Below, in pieces: positions 17,084 through 24,655 of a DNA stretch of 64,000 nt (positions are counted from its first letter, which is position 1; each line of letters begins with the position of its first letter). The DNA lies in NCBI GenBank assembly GCA_963713085.1, contig CAVQKQ010000026.1, forward strand, positions 1 to 64,000. The letters are read 5' to 3'. A model generated the notes under the pieces. That model did no database searches. It saw only the letters and a program-made list of their open reading frames with translations, and was not told the DNA's origin. This DNA comes from PFJX01 sp963713085. GTDB lineage: Bacteria > Pseudomonadota > Gammaproteobacteria > Burkholderiales > Thiobacillaceae. The position numbers and the translations under genes were made by a program.

Positions 17084-17192
17084 AAGCCCCTCCCCCGGTG
17101 GGGGAGGGGTTGGGGAGAGGGCGGGTTTGCCCGACGACCGTTCCCTCACCCCCGGCCCCTCTCCCGCTTGTGGGCGAGGGGAGTGAAGAAAA
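17084..17192 (+). repeat. two CTCTCCC palindromic repeats, nifD-nifK spacer
   Basis: Module one, CCCCTCCCCCGGTGGGGGAGGGG followed by TTGGGGAGAGGG (about 17087-17121), and module two, CCCTCACCCCCGGCCCCTCTC with GGGCGAGGGGAG (about 17142-17182), fill most of the 162-base gap. Confidence 0.75.
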
Positions 17193-17240
17193 CCGATCAA
17201 CCTATGCCCGTGTCCGCGGATTAGCGGTTCGGGCCAGGAG

Positions 17241-18815
17241 ATGAAAATGCAAGTTACCGAGGACATCAAGCCCAGCTATCCGTTGTTCCGTGAAGACGAA
17301 TACAAGGAGATGCTGAGCAAGAAGCAGAACACCTTCGAAGACCGCCCGGAAATGGCGGAGATCGAAAAGACCTTCCAGTGGACCACTTCGGTGGAATACC
17401 AGGAGCTCAACTTCAAGCGCGAGGCACTGACCGTCAACCCGGCCAAGGCCTGCCAACCCCTGGGCGCCGTGCTGGCCGCCCTGGGCTTCGAGAACACCCT
17501 GCCCTACGTGCATGGTTCGCAAGGTTGCGTGGCCTACTTCCGCACCTACTTCAATCGCCACTTCAAGGAGCCCATCTCCTGCGTGTCCGACTCCATGACG
17601 GAAGACGCGGCGGTGTTCGGCGGCCAGAAGAACATGTACGACGGCCTGCCCAACGCCCTGGCGCTGTACAAGCCCGACATGATCGCCGTGTCCACCACCT
17701 GCATGGCCGAGGTGATCGGCGACGACCTGAACGCCTTCATCAACAACACCAAGAAGGAAGGTCACATCGCCAAGGACTTCCCGGTCCCCTACGCCCACAC
17801 CCCCTCCTTCGTCGGCAGCCACGTCACCGGCTGGGACAACATGTTCGAGGGCGTGATCCGCTACTTCACCCTGAACTACATGGAAGGCAAGGAGATCGGC
17901 AGCAACGGCAAGATCAACATCGTGCCGGGCTTCGAGACCTATCTGGGCAACTTCCGCGTGGTCAAGCGCATGCTCAAAGAAATGGACGTGGACTACACCT
18001 TCCTGTCTGATCCCGAGGAAGTGCTGGATACCCCGGCCGACGGCAAGTTCCGCATGTACGCCGGCGGCACCACCCAGGACCAGGTGAAGGACGCCCCCAA
18101 CGCCAAGAACACCTTCCTGCTTCAGCCCATGCAGTTGGACAAGACCCGGAAGTTTGTGGAAGGCACCTGGCATCATGAAGTGCCCAAGGTCAGCATCCCC
18201 ATGGGCCTGGAGTGGACCGACGAGTGGCTGATGAAGGTCAGCGAGGTCACCGGCAAGCCCATCCCCGAGTCCCTGGCCAAGGAGCGCGGCCGCCTGGTGG
18301 ACATGATGACCGACAGCCACACCTGGCTGCACGGCAAGAAATTCGCCCTGTACGGCGATCCCGACTTCGTCATGGGCATGACCAAGTTCCTGCTGGAACT
18401 GGGCGCCGAGCCCATCCACGTGCTCTGCAACAACGGCTCCAAGAAGTGGAACAAGGCCATCCAGAAGGTGCTGGCCGAGTCCCCCTACGGCGTCAACTGC
18501 AAGACCTATCCCGGCGCCGACCTGTGGCACATGCGTTCCCTGGTGTTCACCGAGAAGCCCGACTTCCTGATCGGCAACAGCTACGGCAAGTTCATCCAGC
18601 GCGACACCCTGCACAAGGGCAAGCAGTTCGAAGTGCCGCTGATCCGCCTCGGCTTCCCCATCTTCGACCGCCACCACCTGCACCGCCAGACCACCCTCGG
18701 GTACGAAGGCGCCATGCAGATGCTCACCACCCTGGTGAACGCCGTGCTGGAGCGTCTGGACGAGGAAACCCGCGGTATGGGGACGACGGACTACAACTAC
18801 GACCTGATCCGCTGA
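17241..18815 (+). CDS. nifK: nitrogenase molybdenum-iron protein beta chain
   Basis: A 524-residue subunit that completes the alpha2-beta2 MoFe protein and shares the P-cluster. P-cluster ligand regions are AKACQPLGAVLAALGFENTLPYVHGSQGCVAYFRTYFNRHFKEP and the following STTCMAEVIGDDL. The N-terminal extension before VNPAKACQP is typical of NifK and absent from NifN, which separates it from the paralogue at 46,393. A GGAGATGAAAATG start region is used; the CCAGGAG site lies about 6 bases upstream of the ATG. Confidence 0.98.
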   Translation: MKMQVTEDIKPSYPLFREDEYKEMLSKKQNTFEDRPEMAEIEKTFQWTTSVEYQELNFKREALTVNPAKACQPLGAVLAALGFENTLPYVHGSQGCVAYFRTYFNRHFKEPISCVSDSMTEDAAVFGGQKNMYDGLPNALALYKPDMIAVSTTCMAEVIGDDLNAFINNTKKEGHIAKDFPVPYAHTPSFVGSHVTGWDNMFEGVIRYFTLNYMEGKEIGSNGKINIVPGFETYLGNFRVVKRMLKEMDVDYTFLSDPEEVLDTPADGKFRMYAGGTTQDQVKDAPNAKNTFLLQPMQLDKTRKFVEGTWHHEVPKVSIPMGLEWTDEWLMKVSEVTGKPIPESLAKERGRLVDMMTDSHTWLHGKKFALYGDPDFVMGMTKFLLELGAEPIHVLCNNGSKKWNKAIQKVLAESPYGVNCKTYPGADLWHMRSLVFTEKPDFLIGNSYGKFIQRDTLHKGKQFEVPLIRLGFPIFDRHHLHRQTTLGYEGAMQMLTTLVNAVLERLDEETRGMGTTDYNYDLIR

Positions 18816-18819
18816 CCTT

Positions 18820-18925
18820 CTCCCCTCCCCCCTTGGGGGAGGGGCTGGGGGAGAGGGAACAAGGTTTGCTCAGGTACACCGAGTTTTCCCTCACCCCGGC
18901 CCTCTCCCAGTGGGAGAGGGGGCAA
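18820..18925 (+). repeat. two CTCTCCC palindromic repeats, nifK-nifT spacer
   Basis: CTCCCCTCCCCCCTTGGGGGAGGGGCTGGGGGAGAGGG (in pieces across 18821-18858) and CCCTCACCCCGGCCCTCTCCC with its complement TGGGAGAGGG (18889-18920). The second lies directly before the nifT ribosome-binding region, so it may affect nifT translation. Confidence 0.75.
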
Positions 18926-18939
18926 ACCAAGGAACCCCC

Positions 18940-19164
18940 ATGGCCAACATCATGATCCGCAAGAGCGACAAGGGCGATTACGTGTTCTACCTGCCCAAGC
19001 GCGATCTCGAGGACACCATCGTCTCGATGGAGTTCGACACCCCGGAGAAGTGGGGCGGCGAGATCAAGCTCAACAACGGTGGCGCGTATTACATCGAACC
19101 CCAGGCCGCGCCGGCCCGCATGCCCTACTCGGTGCGCGCCAAGCGCCTCGACGCCGCGGAATGA
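18940..19164 (+). CDS. nifT: NifT/FixU family protein
   Basis: A 74-residue protein with the family's KSDKGDYVFYLPKRDLEDTIVSME core and PEKWGGEIKLNNGGAYYIEP. NifT is conserved directly behind nifK in many diazotrophs; its function is still unclear and it is dispensable in Klebsiella. The ATG at 18940 is used because MANIMIR matches family starts; the frame opens earlier through repeat sequence. Confidence 0.93.
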   Translation: MANIMIRKSDKGDYVFYLPKRDLEDTIVSMEFDTPEKWGGEIKLNNGGAYYIEPQAAPARMPYSVRAKRLDAAE

Positions 19165-19181
19165 ACTGAAAGGAAGACATC

Positions 19182-19382
19182 ATGGCACTCAAGATCGTTG
19201 CCGACCTGTGCACCGCCTGTGGCGACTGCGAACCCGACTGCCCCACCGCGTCCATCCGGACCAAGAAAGGCGTCTATATCATCAACCCCGACACCTGCAC
19301 CGAGTGCGAGGGCGATTACGACAAGCCCAAGTGCGTGGAACTGTGTCCCATCGACAACTGCATCCTGCCCCTGGCGGCCTGA
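19182..19382 (+). CDS. 2[4Fe-4S] ferredoxin, nif-associated
   Basis: A 66-residue soluble ferredoxin. The first cluster motif is CTACGDCEPDCP; the second is CTECEGDYDKPKCVELCPIDNC, with the enlarged Cys spacing typical of the Azotobacter/Rhodobacter FdxN-type and Chromatium-type ferredoxins. Likely electron carrier to NifH or to cofactor assembly. It lies 17 bases after nifT with an AAAGGAAG ribosome-binding site. Confidence 0.93.
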   Translation: MALKIVADLCTACGDCEPDCPTASIRTKKGVYIINPDTCTECEGDYDKPKCVELCPIDNCILPLAA

Positions 19383-19383
19383 C

Positions 19384-19425
19384 CTTCGGCCCCTCCCTCT
19401 CCGGGGGAGGGGCTGGGGAGAGGGG
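19384..19425 (+). repeat. CTCTCCC palindromic repeat, ferredoxin-nafY spacer
   Basis: GCCCCTCCCTCTCCGGGGGAGGGGCTGGGGAGAGGGG in two parts: CCCCTCCCTCTCC pairs with GGGGGAGGGG, followed by a GGGGAGAGG tail. Confidence 0.7.
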
Positions 19426-19487
19426 AAGCGGCCCTCAGGCCGCACCGATCTGAACCGCGATCTGAACCAAATTCACAGGAGCCCATC

Positions 19488-20210
19488 ATGACCACCATCA
19501 CCAAAGGCGCCGCCCTGCGCATCGCCCTCGCCGCCAAGGCCCTGGCCGAGGTGGAACCCCGCGCCTTCACCCTCAAGCTGGCCGAGAAGGTGGGCCTGCC
19601 GGTCACCGAGGAAAAGCTGTCCACCCTCACCGTGGCCGACCTGAAGATGGTCCTGTCAGGCGAGGAGACGGTGGAGCCCGACATGGATACCGCCTCCATC
19701 AAGCTGGCGGTCCGCTACCTCTGGGGCGAGGGGGGCAACCTCGGCGGCGACGCCGCCGACGCACCCAAGCCCGAGGCCTATGCTGACGGCGACCTGCCCG
19801 GCAGCCTGCGGGTGGCCGTGGCCTCCAACACGGGCGAGAACCTGGACGGACATTTCGGCTCCGCCCCCCGCTTCCTGGTCTACCAGGTGGGCAAGGAGGC
19901 CATCAGGCTGGTGGACGTGCGCCCCACCGTCATCGCCGACGAGGCGGACGACAAGAACGTGGCCCGTTCCGAACTGATCAACGACTGCCAGATCGTCTAC
20001 GTGCAGTCCATCGGCGGCCCGGCCGCCGCCAAGGTCGTGCGCGCCGGCGTGCACCCGGTGAAGATCGCCCAGGCCGGCCCGGCCCGGGAGGCCATCGCCC
20101 GCCTGCAATCCATCCTCGACGCGCCGCCGCCCTGGCTGGCCAAGATCCTCGGCGTGGAGGCCAAGTCCCTGGCCAAGTTCAGCGAGGAAGAAGAGGAGCA
20201 GGACGCGTGA
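19488..20210 (+). CDS. nafY: NafY-like apodinitrogenase/FeMo-cofactor binding protein
   Basis: A 240-residue two-domain protein. Residues about 1-90 form a helical sterile-alpha-like domain (RIALAAKALAEVEPRAFTLKLAEKVG) as in NafY, which binds apo-NifDK. Residues about 105-215 form the NifX/NifB-C-terminal cofactor-binding domain (LRVAVASNTGENLDGHFGSAPRFLVYQV). In NafY a His in this HFG-like region is the proposed FeMo-co ligand. It should hold apo-MoFe protein and cofactor together during insertion. The following gene overlaps its end by 4 bases. Confidence 0.88.
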   Translation: MTTITKGAALRIALAAKALAEVEPRAFTLKLAEKVGLPVTEEKLSTLTVADLKMVLSGEETVEPDMDTASIKLAVRYLWGEGGNLGGDAADAPKPEAYADGDLPGSLRVAVASNTGENLDGHFGSAPRFLVYQVGKEAIRLVDVRPTVIADEADDKNVARSELINDCQIVYVQSIGGPAAAKVVRAGVHPVKIAQAGPAREAIARLQSILDAPPPWLAKILGVEAKSLAKFSEEEEEQDA

Positions 20211-20476
20211 TCGAGACCGCCACCCTGGACGGCATCGCCGCCGCGGCGGCGGGCCGCCCCGTGGACGAGGCCCTGCTGGCGGACCTGCGCCAGGTCTGGC
20301 CCGGCCTGCACATCACCCTGTGCAGCGACGACGACGTGCCGGCCCGCCTGCCGCCCGCCCTGGAGCGGCCCGGCTTCAACCTCTATCTGGTCAACGGCAG
20401 CGAACATTGCCTCAGCCTGACCAACGACCCGGCGGTGGCCGTCGGCGTGGTGCTGGCCTGGGCGGACGAGGATTGA
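20207..20476 (+). CDS. small nif-cluster protein, 89 aa (possibly DUF6129)
   Basis: An 89-residue acidic soluble protein translationally coupled to nafY (ATGA-type overlap using GTG/ATG at 20207). It contains WPGLHITLCSDDDVPARLPPALE and FNLYLVNGSEHCLSLTNDP with one central Cys. Proteins of this size are seen behind nafY-type genes in betaproteobacterial nif clusters and I believe they are classed as DUF6129, but I am not certain. No activity can be assigned. Confidence 0.7.
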   Translation: MIETATLDGIAAAAAGRPVDEALLADLRQVWPGLHITLCSDDDVPARLPPALERPGFNLYLVNGSEHCLSLTNDPAVAVGVVLAWADED

Positions 20477-20510
20477 AAACGATGGATCGGGACGTGATTT
20501 TTTTTGACCT

Positions 20511-20567
20511 TCGTTATGTCGCAACAGGCCATAACGATGGACCATAACGATGGACCATAACGAAACA
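20511..20567 (+). promoter_or_regulatory. probable ModE operator with tandem 13-bp repeats
   Basis: An inverted repeat TCGTTATG-N11-CATAACGA (20511-20537) resembles the CGTTATAT/ATATAACG halves of ModE boxes. The right half starts a three-unit tandem repeat, CCATAACGATGGA twice (20529-20554) then CCATAACGAAACA. It lies directly before modE, so molybdate-dependent autoregulation is likely. Confidence 0.7.
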
Positions 20568-20572
20568 GGCTC

Positions 20573-21394
20573 ATGCCCGCCGACCCGCCGGAAGGAGCGA
20601 TGAATCCCGCCGCCGATCCCCTGAAACTGGCCCGGTCCCCCACCTCCCGGGGCCGGCGCTGGGACCATCTGGAACTCCTGGAACGCATCGACACCACCGG
20701 CTCCATCTCGGCGGCGGCCAACGCCATGGGCATGAGCTACAAGGCCGCCTGGCAGGCGGTGGAGGCCATGAACAACCTGTCCGAGCAGGCCCTCGTCGAA
20801 CGCCAGCCGGGTGGCCGAAACGGCGGTGGCACCCGCCTCACCCCATACGGCCGTCGGGTGGTGGCCGCCTACCGCCGCCTGGAGAAGGAACAGGAACGGG
20901 TCCTGGCCCACCTGGGTCGGCTCATGGACGACTTCGACCAGTACTACCAACTCATCAGGAGATTCGACATGCAAACAAGCGCCCGCAACCAGTTCTTAGG
21001 CCAGGTGAAGTCGGTGAAGACCGGTGCCGTCAACGCCGAGGTCATCCTCGACATCGGCGGCGGCGACCAGCTGGCCGCCATCATCACCAACGACAGCGTG
21101 GAGCACCTGGACCTGAAACCGGGCATGGAGGCCTATGCCCTGGTGAAGGCCCCCTGGGTCATCCTAACCACCGACGAGGGCCTCAGGACCAGCGCCCGCA
21201 ACCGCCTGTGCGGCACCGTGGTGCGCTGCCAGGGAGGCGCGGTGAACGGCGAGGTGATACTCGAGCTGGCCGGCGGCAAGACCGTGGCCGCCATCATCAC
21301 CAACGACAGCCTCCAGTCATTGGGCCTTAAGGAGGGCATGCGCGCCTGCGCCCTGATCAAGGCCTCCCACGTCATCCTGGCGGTCGCCGGCTGA
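20573..21394 (+). CDS. modE: molybdate-responsive transcriptional regulator
   Basis: A 273-residue protein with an N-terminal winged helix (GSISAAANAMGMSYKAAWQAVEAMNNL, a textbook ModE recognition region) and two C-terminal molybdate-binding Mop/TOBE domains (SARNQFLGQVKSVKTGAVNAEV and SARNRLCGTVVRCQGGAVNGEV). With molybdate bound it represses molybdate uptake genes and can affect Mo-enzyme genes. ATG 20573 is used; an ATG at 20600 has a better AGGAG site and would still leave a complete domain. It heads modEABC. Confidence 0.95.
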   Translation: MPADPPEGAMNPAADPLKLARSPTSRGRRWDHLELLERIDTTGSISAAANAMGMSYKAAWQAVEAMNNLSEQALVERQPGGRNGGGTRLTPYGRRVVAAYRRLEKEQERVLAHLGRLMDDFDQYYQLIRRFDMQTSARNQFLGQVKSVKTGAVNAEVILDIGGGDQLAAIITNDSVEHLDLKPGMEAYALVKAPWVILTTDEGLRTSARNRLCGTVVRCQGGAVNGEVILELAGGKTVAAIITNDSLQSLGLKEGMRACALIKASHVILAVAG

Positions 21395-21426
21395 ATCCAT
21401 ACAACCCAAGCACCGGAACCCAAACC

Positions 21427-22188
21427 ATGAAATCCCCGCTCATCGCCGGCCTATGCCTCGGCTTGCTTGTCCTGATGTCCAGCCCTGTCGCCCGGGCCGA
21501 CCAGGTCCAGGTGGCCGTGGCCGCCAACTTCACCGCGCCCATGCAGCGGATCGCCGCCGAATTCGAGCAGGACACCGGCCACAAGGCCCTGCTGGCCTTC
21601 GGCTCGTCCGGCAAGTTCTACGCCCAGATCCGGAACGGCGCGCCCTTCCAGGTGTTCCTCTCGGCCGACGACGAAAAGCCCACCAAGCTGGAGCAGGAAG
21701 GCCTGGGCGTGGCCGGCAGCCGCATGACCTACGCCATCGGCACCCTGGTGCTGTGGTCGGCCAAGCCCGGCTTCGTAGACGCCAAGGCCGAGGTGCTGAA
21801 GAAGGGCGGCTTCGCCCATCTGGCGATTGCCAATCCCAAGCTTGCGCCGTATGGCGTTGCGGCCGTCGAGACCCTGACCAAGCTGGGCCTGGCCGACGCG
21901 CTGGCACCCAGGCTGGTGCAGGGCGAGAACATCGCCCAGACCTACCAGTTCGTCGCCAGCGGCAATGCCGATCTGGGCTTCGTGGCGCTGTCGCAGGTCA
22001 TGAAGGACGGCCAGGTGGGCAGCGGCTCGGCCTGGATCGTGCCGTCCACCATGCACGCGCCTATCCGCCAGGACGCCATCATCCTGGCCAATGGCAAGGG
22101 CAGCGCCGCCACCGTGGCGTTGATGAAATACCTGAAGTCGCCCAAGGCCATGCGCATCATCAAGGCCTACGGCTACGAGGTGGAATAA
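21427..22188 (+). CDS. modA: molybdate ABC transporter substrate-binding protein
   Basis: A 253-residue periplasmic protein. The signal peptide (KSPLIAGLCLGLLVLMSSPVARA) is followed by the ModA core: VAVAANFTAPMQRIAAEFEQDTGHKALLAFGSSGKFYAQI and DEKPTKLEQEGL, where the Ser residues of the GSSGK loop coordinate molybdate. It delivers molybdate to ModBC. It lies 32 bases after modE. Confidence 0.96.
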   Translation: MKSPLIAGLCLGLLVLMSSPVARADQVQVAVAANFTAPMQRIAAEFEQDTGHKALLAFGSSGKFYAQIRNGAPFQVFLSADDEKPTKLEQEGLGVAGSRMTYAIGTLVLWSAKPGFVDAKAEVLKKGGFAHLAIANPKLAPYGVAAVETLTKLGLADALAPRLVQGENIAQTYQFVASGNADLGFVALSQVMKDGQVGSGSAWIVPSTMHAPIRQDAIILANGKGSAATVALMKYLKSPKAMRIIKAYGYEVE

Positions 22189-22263
22189 GGTTTGCTCCCT
22201 ACCCAGAGGGGAGCAAACCACTGGCCTGAATCCCCCCAATCCGGCTAACGTCACGATCCAACC

Positions 22264-22938
22264 ATGCTCAGCACCGACGACCTTTCCGCCATCCGCATCA
22301 CCCTTGAGCTGGCCGGGCTCACCACCGGCCTGCTGCTGGTGATCGGCACGCCCATCGCCTGGTGGCTGGCCCGTACACGATCGTGGCTGAAAGGCCCGGT
22401 GGGCGCGCTGGTGGCCCTGCCCATCGTGCTGCCGCCGTCGGTGATCGGCTTCTATCTGCTGGTGGCCATGGGTCCCAACGGCCCCCTCGGCCACTTCACC
22501 CAGGCCCTGGGCCTGGGCGTGCTGCCCTTCACCTTCGCCGGCCTGGTGGTGGGCTCGGTGTTCTACTCGCTGCCGTTCGTGGTGCAGCCCCTGCAGAACG
22601 CCTTCGAGGCCATCGGCGAACGGCCGCTGGAGGCTGCCGCCACCCTGCGGGCCTCGCCGCTGGATGCGTTTTTCAGCGTGATGCTGCCGCTGGCCAAACC
22701 CGGATATCTCACGGCCACGGTGCTCGGCTTCGCCCACACGGTCGGCGAGTTCGGTGTGGTGCTGATGATCGGCGGCAACATCCCCGGCGTCACCCGGGTG
22801 GTGTCGGTGCAGATCTACGACTACGTCGAGGCGCTGGAATACGGCCAGGCCCACTGGCTGGCCGGCGGCATGGTGGCGTTCTCCTTCCTGGTGCTGCTGG
22901 CGCTGTACACCCTCAACCGGCGCGGCGGGCGGCAATGA
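22264..22938 (+). CDS. modB: molybdate ABC transporter permease
   Basis: A 224-residue inner-membrane permease with about five hydrophobic segments. The cytoplasmic EAA loop reads EAAATLRASPLDAFFSVMLPLAKPG, the docking site for ModC. Start ATG 22264. The last codon overlaps modC as ATGA. Confidence 0.96.
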   Translation: MLSTDDLSAIRITLELAGLTTGLLLVIGTPIAWWLARTRSWLKGPVGALVALPIVLPPSVIGFYLLVAMGPNGPLGHFTQALGLGVLPFTFAGLVVGSVFYSLPFVVQPLQNAFEAIGERPLEAAATLRASPLDAFFSVMLPLAKPGYLTATVLGFAHTVGEFGVVLMIGGNIPGVTRVVSVQIYDYVEALEYGQAHWLAGGMVAFSFLVLLALYTLNRRGGRQ

Positions 22939-24002
22939 GCATCGCCGCCCGCTTCGATCTGAACCTGTCGGGTTTCCGGCTGGATGTGGACCTCGACCTG
23001 CCCGGACGCGGCGTCACCGCCCTGTTCGGCCATTCCGGTTCCGGCAAGACCACGCTGCTGCGCTGCATCGCCGGCCTCGACCGCGCGGCGGGCAGGCTGA
23101 CCGTGAACGGCGAAAGCTGGCAGGACGGCGCGCGCTTCGTACCCACCCATCATCGCCCCCTGGGCTACGTGTTCCAGGACGCCAACCTGTTCGCCCATCT
23201 GTCCGTGCGGCGCAATCTCGAATACGGCCTGAAGCGCATCCCCGCCGACCAGCGCCGCGTGAGCCTCGAACGGGCCATCGAACTGCTGGGCATCGGCCAC
23301 CTGCTGGAGCGCCTGCCCGAGCGCCTGTCCGGCGGCGAGAAGCAGCGCGTCGGCATCGCCCGCGCCCTGGCCGTGAGCCCGCGCCTGCTGCTGATGGACG
23401 AACCACTGACTGCGCTGGACCTGGCCCGCAAGCAGGAAGTACTGCCCTATCTGGAGACCCTGCACGACGAACTCGATATCCCGGTGCTCTACGTCAGCCA
23501 CGCCCCCGACGAAGTGGCGCGGCTGGCCGACCACCTGGTGGTGATGGATGCCGGCAAGGCGGTGGCCAGCGGCCCGCTCAGCGACACCCTGGCGCGCCTC
23601 GACCTGCCCATCCGCCTGGGCGAGGACGCCGGCGTGGTGCTGGACGGCGTGGTGGCCGAACGCGACCAACAGTGGCACCTGGCCCGGGTGGCCTTCCCCG
23701 GCGGCGCGGTCTGGGTGCGCGATGCCGGCCACGCCCTGGGCCATCACGTGCGGGTGCGCATCCTGGCCCGCGACGTCAGCCTGGCGCTGACGCCGCACAG
23801 CGGCACCAGCATCCTCAACACCCTGCAGGCGGTGGTGGTGGCGACCGCCGACGATAGCCACCCGGCCTTGAAGCTGGTCAGGCTGCGGCTCGGCGATTCG
23901 CCCCTGCTGGCGCGGCTCACCCAGCGTTCCGCCCATGCCCTGCGCCTTGCCCCCGGCCAGCTGGTGCATGCCCAGATCAAGGCGGTGGCGCTGATCGGTT
24001 GA
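22935..24002 (+). CDS. modC: molybdate ABC transporter ATP-binding protein
   Basis: A 355-residue ATPase. Walker A GHSGSGKTT, Q loop VFQDANLFAHL, signature LSGGEKQRVGIARAL, Walker B LLLMDEPLTALD and the switch His in YVSHAPDEV are all intact. The C-terminal TOBE/Mop domain (about residues 290-355) is the place where some ModC proteins sense molybdate. ATG 22935 is chosen because it overlaps the modB stop and starts at the first beta strand; the frame runs further upstream inside modB. Confidence 0.96.
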   Translation: MSIAARFDLNLSGFRLDVDLDLPGRGVTALFGHSGSGKTTLLRCIAGLDRAAGRLTVNGESWQDGARFVPTHHRPLGYVFQDANLFAHLSVRRNLEYGLKRIPADQRRVSLERAIELLGIGHLLERLPERLSGGEKQRVGIARALAVSPRLLLMDEPLTALDLARKQEVLPYLETLHDELDIPVLYVSHAPDEVARLADHLVVMDAGKAVASGPLSDTLARLDLPIRLGEDAGVVLDGVVAERDQQWHLARVAFPGGAVWVRDAGHALGHHVRVRILARDVSLALTPHSGTSILNTLQAVVVATADDSHPALKLVRLRLGDSPLLARLTQRSAHALRLAPGQLVHAQIKAVALIG

Positions 24003-24017
24003 GCCTGCTTCTAGGCT

Positions 24018-24362
24018 TCAGGCCTTCCTGACGAACTCCGATTTCAGCGACATGGCGCCGATGCCGTCGATCCTGCAGTCGATGTTGTGGTCGCCCTCCA
24101 CCAGGCGGATGTTCTTGACCTTGGTGCCGACCTTCACCACCGACGAGGAACCCTTGACCTTGAGGTCCTTGATCACCGTCACGCTGTCGCCGTCCGCGAG
24201 CCGGTTGCCGTTGGCGTCGAGCACGGTCGGCGCGTCGTCGCCCGCCGATTCGGCCGCGGCCGCCTTTGGCCATTCGTGGGCGCACTCCGGGCAAACGTAG
24301 GCGTCGCCGTCCTCATAGGTGTAAGAGGAATTGCATTGTGGGCAGTGGGGAAGGGTGCTCAT
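24018..24362 (-). CDS. YjdM/PhnA-like zinc-ribbon protein
   Basis: A 114-residue protein with an N-terminal zinc ribbon (CPQCNSSYTYEDGDAYVCPECAHEW) and a C-terminal SH3-like beta domain (LADGDSVTVIKDLKVKGSSSVVKVGTKVKNIRLVEGDHNIDC). This layout is that of the YjdM family, formerly called PhnA; despite the name a phosphonate role is not demonstrated. The ATG at 24362 gives the standard MSTLPxCPxC start. It is convergent with modC, 15 bases apart. Confidence 0.9.
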   Translation of the reverse strand: MSTLPHCPQCNSSYTYEDGDAYVCPECAHEWPKAAAAESAGDDAPTVLDANGNRLADGDSVTVIKDLKVKGSSSVVKVGTKVKNIRLVEGDHNIDCRIDGIGAMSLKSEFVRKA

Positions 24363-24609
24363 GTGAGGGGGTCCGGTGGAATTGGGGCTATGGGCGGATT
24401 GTGCCGGTTGGGCCTGCAACCTGCATATGGCCTGTCGTTGTGGGCGATTGCGGGTGAAATAGAGTCATCGCCGGAGTCGCCCGGCGGTGCTGGCAGGGGC
24501 CACAACCCAGAACCGGCGGTCCCCGGCCCTGGTTGCGGCCGATCAACTCTCCCCTTGGCCGTAAGTGCAATACAGCGCAACTCTCTGCTTCTGCATCCAG
24601 CTTGATGGG

Positions 24610-24641
24610 GTTGTCCGGCTCGTTGTGCAGAGCCAGACAAC
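24610..24641 (-). terminator. stem-loop downstream of the autotransporter gene
   Basis: GTTGTCCGGCTC and GAGCCAGACAAC form a 12-bp stem with one mismatch and an 8-base loop, 15 bases after the autotransporter stop. There is no T run, so it is at best a weak or factor-dependent terminator. Confidence 0.4.
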
Positions 24642-24655
24642 GCCCGTGGGAAATC

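Noticed and set aside
17202..18683. 493-codon minus-strand frame opposite nifK
   Set aside because: Same reason: nifK is unambiguous on the other strand.
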